DNA of 25,838 nucleotides from an uncultured Clostridia bacterium (GTDB lineage Bacteria > Bacillota > Clostridia > TANB77 > CAG-465), in contig CAKOYA010000017.1 in NCBI GenBank assembly GCA_934130325.1, positions 1 to 25,838 on the forward strand, written 5' to 3'. The notes below the pieces were generated by a model that worked only from the letters and a program-made list of their open reading frames with translations, made no database searches and was not told where the DNA came from. Both the position numbers and the translations under genes were made by a program. The first letter of the stretch is position 1; each line of letters begins with the position of its first letter. Of this stretch, positions 13,539-22,490 are shown one piece after another.

Positions 13539-16079
13539 TTGGAAAAAATTTTTAAGGCTTTACATATAAAAAAGCCAGATAAGGCTTTTACTTATTTATT
13601 TTATGGAATAACAATTTTTCTAGTTTTAATTTCACTTGGAAGAATTTTATCATTTTTAATTGGAGACGCGACAATAAGCAATAATATTTCTCCTTATCTT
13701 TATACAATTTTTATGCTTATGCCTGTGTTTGCTTTTTGTTTTTATGTTAATTCTGGTATACCTAAAAATGATACGACAAAAATTAATATGTATATTTTAA
13801 CTTGTTCTATGCTAGGTATAATTCTTGGTGGAATGTCATGTACGTGGATTAATAATGTTGCATGGTGGATATTAAAAAGACTTCCAAATTTTGATTTAGT
13901 AATGAAGACATATCCTGAATTTTTTGCACCAGCATTGAAAACTTTATGCATAGCAGTTCCATTTGTTACTATATTTAAAATAGTAGACTACTTTTTACTT
14001 ATATTTAGAGATGAAGACTTAACAAAGGCAATTGCCGGATTTTCAGGTATATCTGCAGTAAAGAAAATTAAAGAAAATGGAAGTTTCACATGTGAAACCA
14101 TTATTTGTAAAGCTGAAGGTTCTTCGATTCCAGTCGTAGTTCCTGAGAAAAAAAGATATGAGGCTACATTGGTACAAGGTGCAACAGGTACTGGTAAAAC
14201 AGCTACTATTTTACTTCCAATGAGTGCACTTGATTTAGAGAGAAAGTTTTTCTTTAGGGAATATTCAAAAAGAATTGGTTATTCAATGCTAAAAAAAGGT
14301 ATTGCCTACATGAATGGCCCTTTTACAAATGAATTTATTAATAAAAACTTTATACTCAATTATCTTTATCCCAAACGTGGTATGGAAGAACAATTTATGG
14401 AAGAAGTAAAACCAGTTTTACAATATATAGACAATTCAACAGGAAAAATAACGTATAAAAATCTTGGTATAACAATTGTAGAAAATGATGGTAACTTTAT
14501 ATCTCAATTTATAGGAGTGGCTAAAAATTTTGACATAGATGTATTGACAGTAGACCCTGCAGCTCCAGAAACTACTATAAGTATTAACCCTTTTGCAATT
14601 CCAGATCCTGCTAAAGTTGCTTCAATAGTATCTGATGTATTAAATGCAATGTATGAAAGTACAGGTGGTGGTAAAGCTGGAGATCCATTCTTCACACAAG
14701 TTACAATAGATGCGTTTCAAAATTTATCAATATTGTTAAAAGAAATGTACCCTATTCTACACGATGGCGAAATTGCTAGTTTAGAAGATATGTTAGAACT
14801 ATTATATAATTTTGATGCAGTAGAAGAAATGACAGAAGAAATGAAAAAAATTCCTGAATTGGAACAGAAATATAAATTATTGATACGTTACTTTGAAAAG
14901 AATTTCTATAAACCTTCATTAAATATAAATGGGTATGAAATTCCAGGTACACGTGGAAGTGGTAGAAAAGATACAGAAAAATTCTTGTATGGTGCTATAA
15001 CACAACTTAATAACTTAATTAGACACCCTGGACTAAAGGCTGCACTGTGTGGAAAGAAAAATATTATAGATTTTGATAAAGCTTTTGAAGAAGGTAAAGT
15101 AATTACGGCTTGTTCTAGAAAAGGTGAACTTGGAATACTACAAGCAAAAGCATTTGGTATGTTCTTTATTTTACAATTTCAAGACGCTGTATTAAGAAGA
15201 AAAGGGAACGAAGAATCAAGAACTCCACACTTTTTATATATTGATGAATTCCCTGAATACATTACTAAAGATATGGAAGTTATGTTTACATTATTTAGAA
15301 AATATAGATGTGGTGTAACAGTAGCAATTCAAAACTTATCACAACTTGAAAAAAGTGGTCAAGCATATTATAGGCAAGTAGTTCTTGCAAATACAAAAAC
15401 TCAAATTGTATTTGGTGATACTGTCCCAGAAGATAGCCGATATTGGGAAACTGCATTTGGTAAAAAGAAAGTACCAGACACAACTACTACATTTAGCGAT
15501 GCCGGAAGCATTGGAAAAGGTTCTGGATCTACTAAACTTGAAATTAAAAAGAAAGAAAAAATTGAAGCATATAAACTTGCTGAAATGGGATTTGGTACTA
15601 TATTCTACAAAACAAAAAATGCTTCAGGAAAATCAATTTATGGAAAAGGTAAAGTTACTTTCTTAGATGGCAAATATAAAGAAAAAGCCAATACTCAAAT
15701 GTATAACTTTGAAAAATACATGATGACTAAACCTGATTCTCCAACTATTATTATCGATGATTCAGATTCAAATGATAATACTGATAATTTATTTGGTGTA
15801 AATACTGCTACTAGAATTAAAGATGAGATGAAAAAAGTGATTGATAATAATAATTTACAAACTAATTTTACTAATTCTAATTCTAATTCTAATTCTAATA
15901 CTATCAATAATAATGATAATACTAGTATAAATTCACCTGACTTATCTGGAATTGATGATTTTGAAATTATTTTCGATGAGAGTGACCCAAAACTTGAAAA
16001 CTCTTCTAAAGATGGTGGAGCAATAACAGAAACTTACGAATCTCCAGCGATAAAGATAAATAATGACAAAAAAAATTAA
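13539..16079 (+). CDS. VirD4/TraG-type coupling ATPase, orphan
   Basis: 846 aa from TTG 13539, which has GGTG 6 bases upstream; an in-frame ATG at 13506 (857 aa) lacks a clear ribosome site. Four membrane segments occupy about residues 20-42, 52-70, 84-102 and 134-156. The cytoplasmic ATPase follows, with Walker A GATGTGKT at 214-221 and Walker B FLYIDEFPEY near 555-565, then 'VTVAIQNLSQLEKSG' and 'NTKTQIVFGD', both typical of TraG/TraD/VirD4 (TraM-recognition type). The last ~130 residues are a disordered Asn/Ser/Asp-rich tail. The family couples DNA or protein substrates to type IV secretion channels as a hexamer at the membrane. No relaxase, VirB4 or other conjugation gene is within 10 kb, and the setting is housekeeping, so it may serve a fixed chromosomal role or a system elsewhere. 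Confidence 0.88.
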   Translation: MEKIFKALHIKKPDKAFTYLFYGITIFLVLISLGRILSFLIGDATISNNISPYLYTIFMLMPVFAFCFYVNSGIPKNDTTKINMYILTCSMLGIILGGMSCTWINNVAWWILKRLPNFDLVMKTYPEFFAPALKTLCIAVPFVTIFKIVDYFLLIFRDEDLTKAIAGFSGISAVKKIKENGSFTCETIICKAEGSSIPVVVPEKKRYEATLVQGATGTGKTATILLPMSALDLERKFFFREYSKRIGYSMLKKGIAYMNGPFTNEFINKNFILNYLYPKRGMEEQFMEEVKPVLQYIDNSTGKITYKNLGITIVENDGNFISQFIGVAKNFDIDVLTVDPAAPETTISINPFAIPDPAKVASIVSDVLNAMYESTGGGKAGDPFFTQVTIDAFQNLSILLKEMYPILHDGEIASLEDMLELLYNFDAVEEMTEEMKKIPELEQKYKLLIRYFEKNFYKPSLNINGYEIPGTRGSGRKDTEKFLYGAITQLNNLIRHPGLKAALCGKKNIIDFDKAFEEGKVITACSRKGELGILQAKAFGMFFILQFQDAVLRRKGNEESRTPHFLYIDEFPEYITKDMEVMFTLFRKYRCGVTVAIQNLSQLEKSGQAYYRQVVLANTKTQIVFGDTVPEDSRYWETAFGKKKVPDTTTTFSDAGSIGKGSGSTKLEIKKKEKIEAYKLAEMGFGTIFYKTKNASGKSIYGKGKVTFLDGKYKEKANTQMYNFEKYMMTKPDSPTIIIDDSDSNDNTDNLFGVNTATRIKDEMKKVIDNNNLQTNFTNSNSNSNSNTINNNDNTSINSPDLSGIDDFEIIFDESDPKLENSSKDGGAITETYESPAIKINNDKKN
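15875..15898 (+). repeat. TTCTAA hexamer x4 encoding (Asn-Ser) repeats
   Basis: Four tandem copies of TTCTAA within the disordered tail of the VirD4-like gene give alternating Asn-Ser. In frame, so copy-number slippage would change tail length without breaking the gene. Confidence 0.85.
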
Positions 16080-16089
16080 TAATAATATT

Positions 16090-16129
16090 CCAAGTAACTA
16101 AGTTAATTTAGTTACTTGGTTATTTTTTA
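16090..16129 (+). terminator. Terminator of the VirD4-like gene
   Basis: Perfect 12-bp stem CCAAGTAACTAA / TTAGTTACTTGG (16090-16101, 16108-16119), 6-base loop, then a T-rich tail with TTTTTT. It starts 11 bases after the stop codon. Confidence 0.92.
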
Positions 16130-16167
16130 GTATTTCTATACTTTTTAGAGTAACCATTACATAAATC

Positions 16168-16196
16168 TTGACATTCACGCATAAAATTGATATAAT
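16168..16196 (+). promoter_or_regulatory. Consensus promoter of the 33-aa membrane protein gene
   Basis: TTGACA (16168-16173), 17-bp spacer, TATAAT (16191-16196), both hexamers perfect. A ~68-base leader follows with a small possible hairpin (ACTTC / GAAGT). Confidence 0.85.
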
Positions 16197-16270
16197 CATC
16201 GGTACATTATTTTTTAACTTCGATTAACTATATTGAAGTATTTATCAAAATTTATTAAGGGGGATTAACA

Positions 16271-16372
16271 ATGAAACAAAATAGAAATTATTTTAAAGAA
16301 CAAATAACAACTTTTATTGGGGGATTACTATTTTTCTTAATCCTGTTTTTAGTTTATATTTATATTGGATAA
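16271..16372 (+). CDS. Small single-pass membrane protein, 33 aa
   Basis: ATG 16271, TAA 16370-16372, with a very strong ribosome site (GGGGGA, about 7 bases before ATG). The first ~12 residues are polar and basic (begins MKQNRNYFKEQ). Residues ~13-32 form one uninterrupted hydrophobic segment rich in Phe, Leu and Ile with a Gly-Gly pair, ending in YIYIG. It forms a complete transcription unit: consensus promoter, strong ribosome site and perfect terminator 28 bases after the stop. That makes accidental occurrence unlikely. I do not recognise a family. Possibilities are a small regulatory membrane peptide or a type I toxin-like peptide; no antisense RNA is evident. Function unknown. Confidence 0.72.
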   Translation: MKQNRNYFKEQITTFIGGLLFFLILFLVYIYIG

Positions 16373-16400
16373 TAATCTTTATTCCCCAATATAAAATAAG

Positions 16401-16436
16401 ATACCTTACTGAATAACTGTCAGTAAGGTATTTTTT
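16401..16436. terminator. Terminator between the 33-aa gene and yhgE
   Basis: Perfect 12-bp stem ATACCTTACTGA / TCAGTAAGGTAT (16401-16412, 16420-16431), 7-base loop, six T after it on the plus strand. On the minus strand the tail is weaker (CTTATTTT) but could also end the convergent yhgE transcript 15 bases past its stop. Confidence 0.9.
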
Positions 16437-16451
16437 ATTATATTACTATAA

Positions 16452-18671
16452 TTAAACATTTTCTTTAGCTTGTTTTTTGTTTTTCATTATATCTACTAAA
16501 TAAGTAATACCAACACATAATACTGTTATTAATACTAGTATTAATACATAGTTAGCTTTAAAATTAGTTAATGTTGGAACTAATATCTCTCTTAATAATT
16601 TAATAGAATATGTCATTGGTAAAAATGGTGTTACTAATTGAAATCCCTTATTAATAGTCTCAACAGGGAAAGTTCCACCAGATGCGGCTAATTGTAATAC
16701 TAATACTATTAATGCTATAAATTTTCCGACATCTCCCAAATTCTTTATTAAGAACTGTATAATACTCATAAATGTTATTCCAATTAATGTACTTGCAAAG
16801 TAATATAAACATATATTTTGTACATCAAAATGTAAACCAATTTTTAATAGTCCACCAACTACTATTCCTTGTATAGCCCCTATTAATATATACATAATAT
16901 TTTGAGCTAGCTTATTTGAATTATTACTATCTAGTACTCCAAATCTATGCTTTTGATCATAATATAATACTACATATGACATCAAAGCACCAACCCAAAG
17001 ACCTATACATAGAAATAATGGTGTAAATGCTATACCATATGACTTAACTTCTCCGTAAGCCTCTGTTTTAAATTCTACTGGATCTTTTGCAAATTCTTCT
17101 ATTCCATTTAAGTTTTCCAACTCTTTATTGGTATCATCTATTCCTTTTTTTATCTCATTGTTAAATTCTTCTATTCCACTTACTAATTTAGTGCTACCAT
17201 TATATGCTGAATCTGCTCCACTTTCTAAACTAGATATTCCATCTTTTACAAGTGATGAACTATTATTTAATGTTTCTAACCCTTCTGTTAAACTTGCACT
17301 ACCTGTTTTTAAAGTATCTACACCAGTATTTAATGAGTCAATTCCATTTTTCAAACTATTTGTACCTAGACTAACTTTTTGCATTGCATCTTGCAATGTA
17401 GTTACAGCACTTAAAACACTGGTAAATGATTTTGACCCCTCCGCTAATTTCTTTGTACCTATATCTAATTTAGTAACACCAGCTTTTAAAGTATCCCCAG
17501 GTGTTTTCATATTATTTGATCTATATAATAGTTCTGGTGTTGCAGCTAGATACGCTTCACCACTTTTTATATTATTTGCTTTACTAGTTATACTGTCAAT
17601 TTTTCCATTATTTGATATACTTTTAGCTTTGTTGATTACTTCTTGCACCTGCGTAGTATCAGAAGCGTTTAAATTAGAAAGTTCTGAAATTAGTGAAGCT
17701 AATTCTGTATTTGAGTTTTCAACTAATCCAATATACTCATTCACATTAGTTATAACCGAATTTGTATTTTGAACATATGAGCTAGTTTTTTCAGAAAGTA
17801 CATTCACATTATCAACATATGATGTGATTCCACTATTTAAATCTGCTGTGCTACTTGACAATGTATTTATACCTGATGCAAGTTCAGTTATTTTCGAAGC
17901 TCCACCTGCTGAAATACTATCAAGCCCACTATTTATTAAAGAGACAGCATTATTTAATGATGTTGCACCATTTGCTAATAGCTTAACACCACTACTAGAT
18001 TGTTCAATTCCATTAGTTACTTTTTTACTTCCATCATAGGCAGAAGCAACGCCATCATTAAATTTAGTATAATTTTCATTTAGTTTTTTAGTTCCTGTAC
18101 TAATTTGTTCTAATCCTGAATTCAATTCCTTTGAGCCATTTAATATAGTGTTTGCACCATCAGATATTCTAAGTAAACTTGCTGGTACCTCGTTTAATTT
18201 ATCAGCTAAATTCTTAGCTATTTCGCTATTTATTTTTGACTGTAAATTATTTTCTATTGTTTTTATTGCACTGTTAATTATTTGTGAAGATAAATAATTA
18301 GATGCTTGATTTGGACTATATGTTATAGTAGGAGTCTTCTTATCTTTTGTACTTGCACTATTTAAGCAATTTGTAAAATCTGATGGTATGGTAATTTTGG
18401 CATAATAATCTCCATTTTTCATACCTTCATCTGCTTTATTTGAATCTACATTGCAAATATCAAAAGTTCCATCCTTTTTTAATTCATTTAAAAATTCTTC
18501 ACCTTGATTTTTTCCATTTTCACCTTTATCAAGATTTACAACTGCAATCTTTATTCCTGTTAAATCAGCATAAGGATCCCAATATGATTTTAAATAAAAG
18601 AAACTATATATTATTGGTATCAATAATACTACAATAAAAATTACAATCTTTAAAATCTTATTTTTATTCAT
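16452..18671 (-). CDS. YhgE/Pip-family membrane protein (ABC-2-like exporter component)
   Basis: 739 aa from ATG 18671, with AAGGGTG 6 bases upstream. A GTG three codons earlier is in frame but would overlap the ribosome site. There is one N-terminal membrane segment (about 7-28), then a long extracytoplasmic region beginning LTGIKIAVVNLDKG, typical of YhgE/Pip and phage-infection proteins. This is followed by a stretch (about 165-520) of imperfect '(S/N)G...L..G' repeats of helical, coiled-coil character, and about five or six membrane segments at the C-terminus (about 545-730). The C-terminal part resembles ABC-2 permeases. Family roles are in export across the envelope and phage adsorption; the substrate here is unknown. 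It overlaps tetR by 8 bp, so it is coexpressed with and probably repressed by it. Confidence 0.88.
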   Translation of the reverse strand: MNKNKILKIVIFIVVLLIPIIYSFFYLKSYWDPYADLTGIKIAVVNLDKGENGKNQGEEFLNELKKDGTFDICNVDSNKADEGMKNGDYYAKITIPSDFTNCLNSASTKDKKTPTITYSPNQASNYLSSQIINSAIKTIENNLQSKINSEIAKNLADKLNEVPASLLRISDGANTILNGSKELNSGLEQISTGTKKLNENYTKFNDGVASAYDGSKKVTNGIEQSSSGVKLLANGATSLNNAVSLINSGLDSISAGGASKITELASGINTLSSSTADLNSGITSYVDNVNVLSEKTSSYVQNTNSVITNVNEYIGLVENSNTELASLISELSNLNASDTTQVQEVINKAKSISNNGKIDSITSKANNIKSGEAYLAATPELLYRSNNMKTPGDTLKAGVTKLDIGTKKLAEGSKSFTSVLSAVTTLQDAMQKVSLGTNSLKNGIDSLNTGVDTLKTGSASLTEGLETLNNSSSLVKDGISSLESGADSAYNGSTKLVSGIEEFNNEIKKGIDDTNKELENLNGIEEFAKDPVEFKTEAYGEVKSYGIAFTPLFLCIGLWVGALMSYVVLYYDQKHRFGVLDSNNSNKLAQNIMYILIGAIQGIVVGGLLKIGLHFDVQNICLYYFASTLIGITFMSIIQFLIKNLGDVGKFIALIVLVLQLAASGGTFPVETINKGFQLVTPFLPMTYSIKLLREILVPTLTNFKANYVLILVLITVLCVGITYLVDIMKNKKQAKENV

Positions 18672-19242
18672 TTTTATCACCCTTTCTTAAACCATTTTTT
18701 ATAATTTCTGAAATACTATTTGCTATCATTTGTTCATCAATTTTTTTATCATTATCATTCCACTCAAACATTAATGATATATACATCTTGTATACTAAAA
18801 ATGCTGTAATGTCCAAATCATGATAATAGATATACCCATTATCTTTAGCATGCTCTAATTTTTCCTTAATAAACTCTTGAATTTTAGAGTCAATTAATTC
18901 TAAATTCTTCAAAATAGCAGGATTTTTTAATAACTCTGCCTCTTTAGTTATTGTTTTTAGAAAATCTTTTGATTTCCTATATTTAAGAAGGTTATATGTT
19001 GCCAAATTAATAGTTTCAAAGAAATCTAAATTTTTTTTCTCAACGTTTTCTACTATTTTTTTCATATTAAGTATCTCTTCTTGAATAAAATACTCAAGTA
19101 ATTCTTCTTTGCTTTTAAAATATGAATATATAGTTTTTTTGGTAACATTAGCCGACTTAGCTATTTCATCCATAGAAACTTTTTTAAATCCATATTTATG
19201 AAAAAGCTCTCTAGCAACTTCAATAATTTGTTCCTTTTTCAC
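18664..19242 (-). CDS. TetR/AcrR-family repressor
   Basis: 192 aa from GTG 19242 (GAAGGGA upstream). The N-terminal DNA-binding domain is classic TetR: 'IIEVARELFHKYGFKKVSM' then 'DEIAKSANVTKKTIYSYFKS' (residues about 24-44) with the recognition helix VTKKTIYSYF. The C-terminal ligand/dimer domain is helical and carries no recognisable ligand signature. It is transcribed with yhgE, and its promoter overlaps a palindromic operator, so autorepression and control of yhgE export are likely. The inducing ligand is unknown. Confidence 0.93.
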   Translation of the reverse strand: MKKEQIIEVARELFHKYGFKKVSMDEIAKSANVTKKTIYSYFKSKEELLEYFIQEEILNMKKIVENVEKKNLDFFETINLATYNLLKYRKSKDFLKTITKEAELLKNPAILKNLELIDSKIQEFIKEKLEHAKDNGYIYYHDLDITAFLVYKMYISLMFEWNDNDKKIDEQMIANSISEIIKNGLRKGDKNE

Positions 19243-19270
19243 TTTATCCCTTCTTTCAAAAGTATTTTAC

Positions 19271-19326
19271 TATACCAGTATACTCTTATAGTATATTAGT
19301 ATACTCTTTTTTTGTTAATTTGTCAA
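19271..19326 (-). promoter_or_regulatory. tetR-yhgE promoter with twin palindromic operators
   Basis: Minus strand: TTGACA (19321-19326), 17-bp spacer, TATACT (19298-19303). Two identical AGTATACT palindromes (19277-19284, 19298-19305) lie 21 bp centre to centre, two helical turns, with a further ATACT-CTTAT-AGTAT dyad between them. One palindrome covers the -10 box. The arrangement fits binding of two TetR dimers. Confidence 0.75.
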
Positions 19327-19333
19327 CATTTTT

Positions 19334-19370
19334 AATAAAAAAATAAGAGAAATATTTTTTTCTCTTATTT
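19334..19370 (-). terminator. Terminator of the ABC-2 exporter operon
   Basis: 12-bp stem AAATAAGAGAAA / TTTCTCTTATTT (19341-19352, 19359-19370), 6-base loop, then a U-rich tail on the minus strand. It lies 13 bases after the second permease stop and ahead of the tetR promoter. Confidence 0.75.
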
Positions 19371-19383
19371 GAATATAAAAAAT

Positions 19384-20532
19384 TTAATTTATAATTTGTT
19401 TTCTCCTGTTAATATAGTTAGTAATTAAAATAAATGCAATACTAAATATAATTATAACAATATCGTTAATTATTATGTTCCTTAGTGTTGTAAAATTAAA
19501 TATTTCGAGTGATTTTATCATCTCATTATTAGATACAAAATAATAAGTTGGAAGAATATGTGATATTTTAATTACATAGTTTGGCATATATTCAAATGGT
19601 ACAAAACACCCACATAAAAAAGATGTCCCCAGTGCTACTACATTTACAATACCACCAATAGCATTCTTATTTTGTGTTATATTTCCTATTAAGAATCCAA
19701 TTGTTAAGCTACAAATTGCATATATAAACGAATTAATAATAAATGCTATACCATTTAAAGTCACCATTAAATCATTAAATAATATGAAACTTATAATCAC
19801 ATATAGCAACCACATAAAAAATATTATTAATGCATTTGCAATTAATACTATAAAGTTATATTTTTTATAATTAAAACTACTAACAATTGTTCTTTTATTA
19901 ACATTTATTTCCTTTAAACTTGAAAGAATCATACTAATACAATATACACAACCTGCTAAAAATGCATAGTTTAAAAAATTAAAATACCTTGTTGCTGAAC
20001 TCAAACCTGTTGTGTCTAAATTTGTTTTTAAATCTACTTGGGTATTTATCGACAAAATTTCATTTACTTTTTTATTTAATTCATCTCCTTGATAATAATT
20101 TTTATACACATTTAATATATCTATATATTTTTCAACTAACATTTTAGTATATGAAGACTTCTCATCTCCACTAGATTTGTATTCTATTGAAATATTTTTA
20201 TCACTTAATATACTCTCCTCAAAATTCTCAGGAATGTATAATACATAATTTACATCTCTATAAAATATTGCATCATTTATTGCCTCTTCACTATTTACAT
20301 CTATATCTACTATATTCGAATGATTTGTAACATAAGCAATAAAATTATTAGTTATAGTACCTGTACTATTCTTATTTACAATTAATACATTTGGCTTAGT
20401 TTCTTCAAAATTTGTCATGTTATTTCCTGCCGTCTGATTTAGCACTGTTATACTAACAAGCATAACAGTATATAATATAAGCATCCCTTTTAACTTATTT
20501 AATATTTTTAATATTGTCTTAAATACTGTCAT
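19384..20532 (-). CDS. ABC-2 type transporter permease (second subunit)
   Basis: 382 aa, GGAGGG 6 bases before ATG 20532, overlapping the upstream permease gene by 14 bp. One N-terminal membrane segment (about 15-33), an extracytoplasmic domain (about 35-180) and five or six membrane segments from about 190 to 375, including 'GTSFLCGCFVPFEYMP', a motif typical of ABC-2 permeases near the penultimate helix. It pairs with the neighbouring permease and ATPase to form an exporter of the ABC-2 class (drug, lantibiotic or polyketide-type export in known members). Substrate not deducible. Confidence 0.86.
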   Translation of the reverse strand: MTVFKTILKILNKLKGMLILYTVMLVSITVLNQTAGNNMTNFEETKPNVLIVNKNSTGTITNNFIAYVTNHSNIVDIDVNSEEAINDAIFYRDVNYVLYIPENFEESILSDKNISIEYKSSGDEKSSYTKMLVEKYIDILNVYKNYYQGDELNKKVNEILSINTQVDLKTNLDTTGLSSATRYFNFLNYAFLAGCVYCISMILSSLKEINVNKRTIVSSFNYKKYNFIVLIANALIIFFMWLLYVIISFILFNDLMVTLNGIAFIINSFIYAICSLTIGFLIGNITQNKNAIGGIVNVVALGTSFLCGCFVPFEYMPNYVIKISHILPTYYFVSNNEMIKSLEIFNFTTLRNIIINDIVIIIFSIAFILITNYINRRKQIIN

Positions 20533-21700
20533 ATTTTTCCCTCCTTAAATTAATAAAGGAAATAATAAAACATATCAAAATAAATATTCCTAAATATTTT
20601 AAATCATTCCAATATCTTTGCTGCGTGCCATAGTAATATAACGAATAAAATCCATCAGTTATTAAGTTGTTAGGATTTATCCTATTTAAAATAGGTATAT
20701 TTTTATCTATTACATACTTTAGAGTGACTCCCATCATTCCTGATAATACAGATAAAGCCATCGTAATTGCAATTGTTATTCCTACTTTTGCACCTTCACT
20801 AATTTTAAACGATGATGCAATTAATACACCTAAAGAAATTCCTGCTAAGTCACCTATAAAAGATAGCAATACTACCAATGAAACATTATTACCGAAATCT
20901 ACTCTTAGTGCAAAAATTAAGAACATTATTAAGATCACAATTCCAATCATACTTACAACATATGAACCTAAAATTGAGCTTAATACTATAATAATTTTTC
21001 TAGTAGGTGAGATAGCTATTCTCTTTCCTTTGCTACTCATATTAGCTAAACTATTATTAATTACAGTAAGTCCTAACATTCCACCATACATACATGCCAT
21101 AGCAATTAGTGTATAATATTCAATTGTCATATAACTCAAATTCGAGTTACTTACATTTTTAAATGAAACATCCGAACTATTTACCTCATTTATAATACTA
21201 TTTGCTATTTGTTCAGTACTAAAATTAATATTTCCACTAATTACTTCTTTTTCTATTTCCTTTGGTACTAAATCTTCTAATATTTTTTTATTTTGTTCTA
21301 TTTGATCCACTACAAATTTTATTATTGTTTGATATGTTCCGGTATTTTTTACAACTATTTTTGGAGTATTTTCATTAAAAATTAAATATCCTTCTATATC
21401 AGAATCATTTAATAATTTTTCTGCCTCTTCTTCATTTACATAATTAATATTAAATAATTTATCACTATTTGAATCATCAGATAATTCTTTTAAGGTCTCC
21501 ACATAAACTTTTTGATTATTAAAATTATCATTTTCTACTACAGCTATATCAAATATTTTGAGCACTTCGTCATTTTCTATATTCGAAAATGCCATATTAA
21601 ACAGTATCCCAAGTATAATTGGAAAAGCAAATGTCCAAAATATTAAAACCCTGTTTTTAAACAACGTTTTTATTGTATATTTTAAATTATGAATAAACAT
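20519..21700 (-). CDS. ABC-2 type transporter permease (first subunit)
   Basis: 393 aa. ATG 21700 shares one base with the ATPase stop (TAATG), so translation is coupled. Layout is that of ABC-2 permeases: membrane segment at about 16-36, large extracytoplasmic domain (about 40-190), then six membrane segments (about 195-385) with a cytoplasmic 'SKGKRIAISPTRKIIIV' loop. It is probably a heterodimer with the second permease. The two permeases share layout rather than obvious close sequence identity. Confidence 0.87.
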   Translation of the reverse strand: MFIHNLKYTIKTLFKNRVLIFWTFAFPIILGILFNMAFSNIENDEVLKIFDIAVVENDNFNNQKVYVETLKELSDDSNSDKLFNINYVNEEEAEKLLNDSDIEGYLIFNENTPKIVVKNTGTYQTIIKFVVDQIEQNKKILEDLVPKEIEKEVISGNINFSTEQIANSIINEVNSSDVSFKNVSNSNLSYMTIEYYTLIAMACMYGGMLGLTVINNSLANMSSKGKRIAISPTRKIIIVLSSILGSYVVSMIGIVILIMFLIFALRVDFGNNVSLVVLLSFIGDLAGISLGVLIASSFKISEGAKVGITIAITMALSVLSGMMGVTLKYVIDKNIPILNRINPNNLITDGFYSLYYYGTQQRYWNDLKYLGIFILICFIISFINLRREKYDSI

Positions 21701-22461
21701 TAGTCTCTTAATTCCTTTCCTGTGAGTTTTAAAAATACATCATTTAAGGTTGGTCCAACTCTTTCAACCTTTACTTCTATATTTGCCTGCTTCTTTAATT
21801 CTTCACTTGTTCCTTGCGCTATAATCTTACCTTTATCTAAAATTATTATCCTATCACAAAGTATTTCAACTTCCTCCATATAATGAGTTGTATATACTAT
21901 TGTAGCTCCATTTTCTCTTAATGTTTTTATACCGTCTAATATATTATTTCTACTTTGTGGATCAACTGCAACAGTAGGCTCATCCAAGAATATCAATTTA
22001 GGTTTATGTGCTATACCACATGCTATATTTAGTCTTCTAAGCAATCCACCTGATAATTGCTTAGGTAAATATTTTTTAAATTCACCTAGTCCAACTAATT
22101 CTATCGCTTCTTCCACATATTGCTTCCTAAGATTTTTATTACTAATATATAATCCACAAAAATAGTTTATATTATCATAAACATTTAACTCATTAAATAC
22201 TGCTACATCTTGAAATATTACTCCAATCTTAGATTTTATATCATATGAACTTGGTTTCATTTCTTTTCCAAATATTTTAATACTCCCTTTTTTATATTTT
22301 AATAATGAAAGTATTGAATTTATTGTTGTACTTTTGCCGGAACCATTAGGACCTAATAATCCTAAAATTTCACCTTCATAAACCTCAAAAGATAAATCAT
22401 CCACTGCTTTTTTTCCCTTATATTCTTTAGTTAAATTTTTTACTTCTATTACCTTTTCCAT
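21700..22461 (-). CDS. ABC transporter ATP-binding protein
   Basis: 253 aa, AAAGGA ribosome site before ATG 22461. Complete nucleotide-binding domain: Walker A GPNGSGKST at 37-45, Q-loop VIFQD near 81-85, signature LSGGLLRR at 136-143 (the usual Q/M after LSGG is Leu), Walker B LIFLDEP at 156-162, D-loop VDPQSR at 166-171 and H-loop TTHYMEE at 191-197. It powers the two ABC-2 permeases encoded downstream. First gene of the operon, behind a promoter that carries a long palindrome. Confidence 0.95.
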   Translation of the reverse strand: MEKVIEVKNLTKEYKGKKAVDDLSFEVYEGEILGLLGPNGSGKSTTINSILSLLKYKKGSIKIFGKEMKPSSYDIKSKIGVIFQDVAVFNELNVYDNINYFCGLYISNKNLRKQYVEEAIELVGLGEFKKYLPKQLSGGLLRRLNIACGIAHKPKLIFLDEPTVAVDPQSRNNILDGIKTLRENGATIVYTTHYMEEVEILCDRIIILDKGKIIAQGTSEELKKQANIEVKVERVGPTLNDVFLKLTGKELRD

Positions 22462-22490
22462 ATCTTTTCCTTTCTATATCACCTTAAAAA

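Noticed and set aside
17128..17772. 214-codon plus-strand ORF
   Set aside because: Antisense to the repeat region of yhgE, with no ribosome site; composition is that of a shadow frame.
20667..21116. 149-codon plus-strand ORF inside the ABC permease gene
   Set aside because: Antisense shadow of membrane helices; no ribosome site or family signature.
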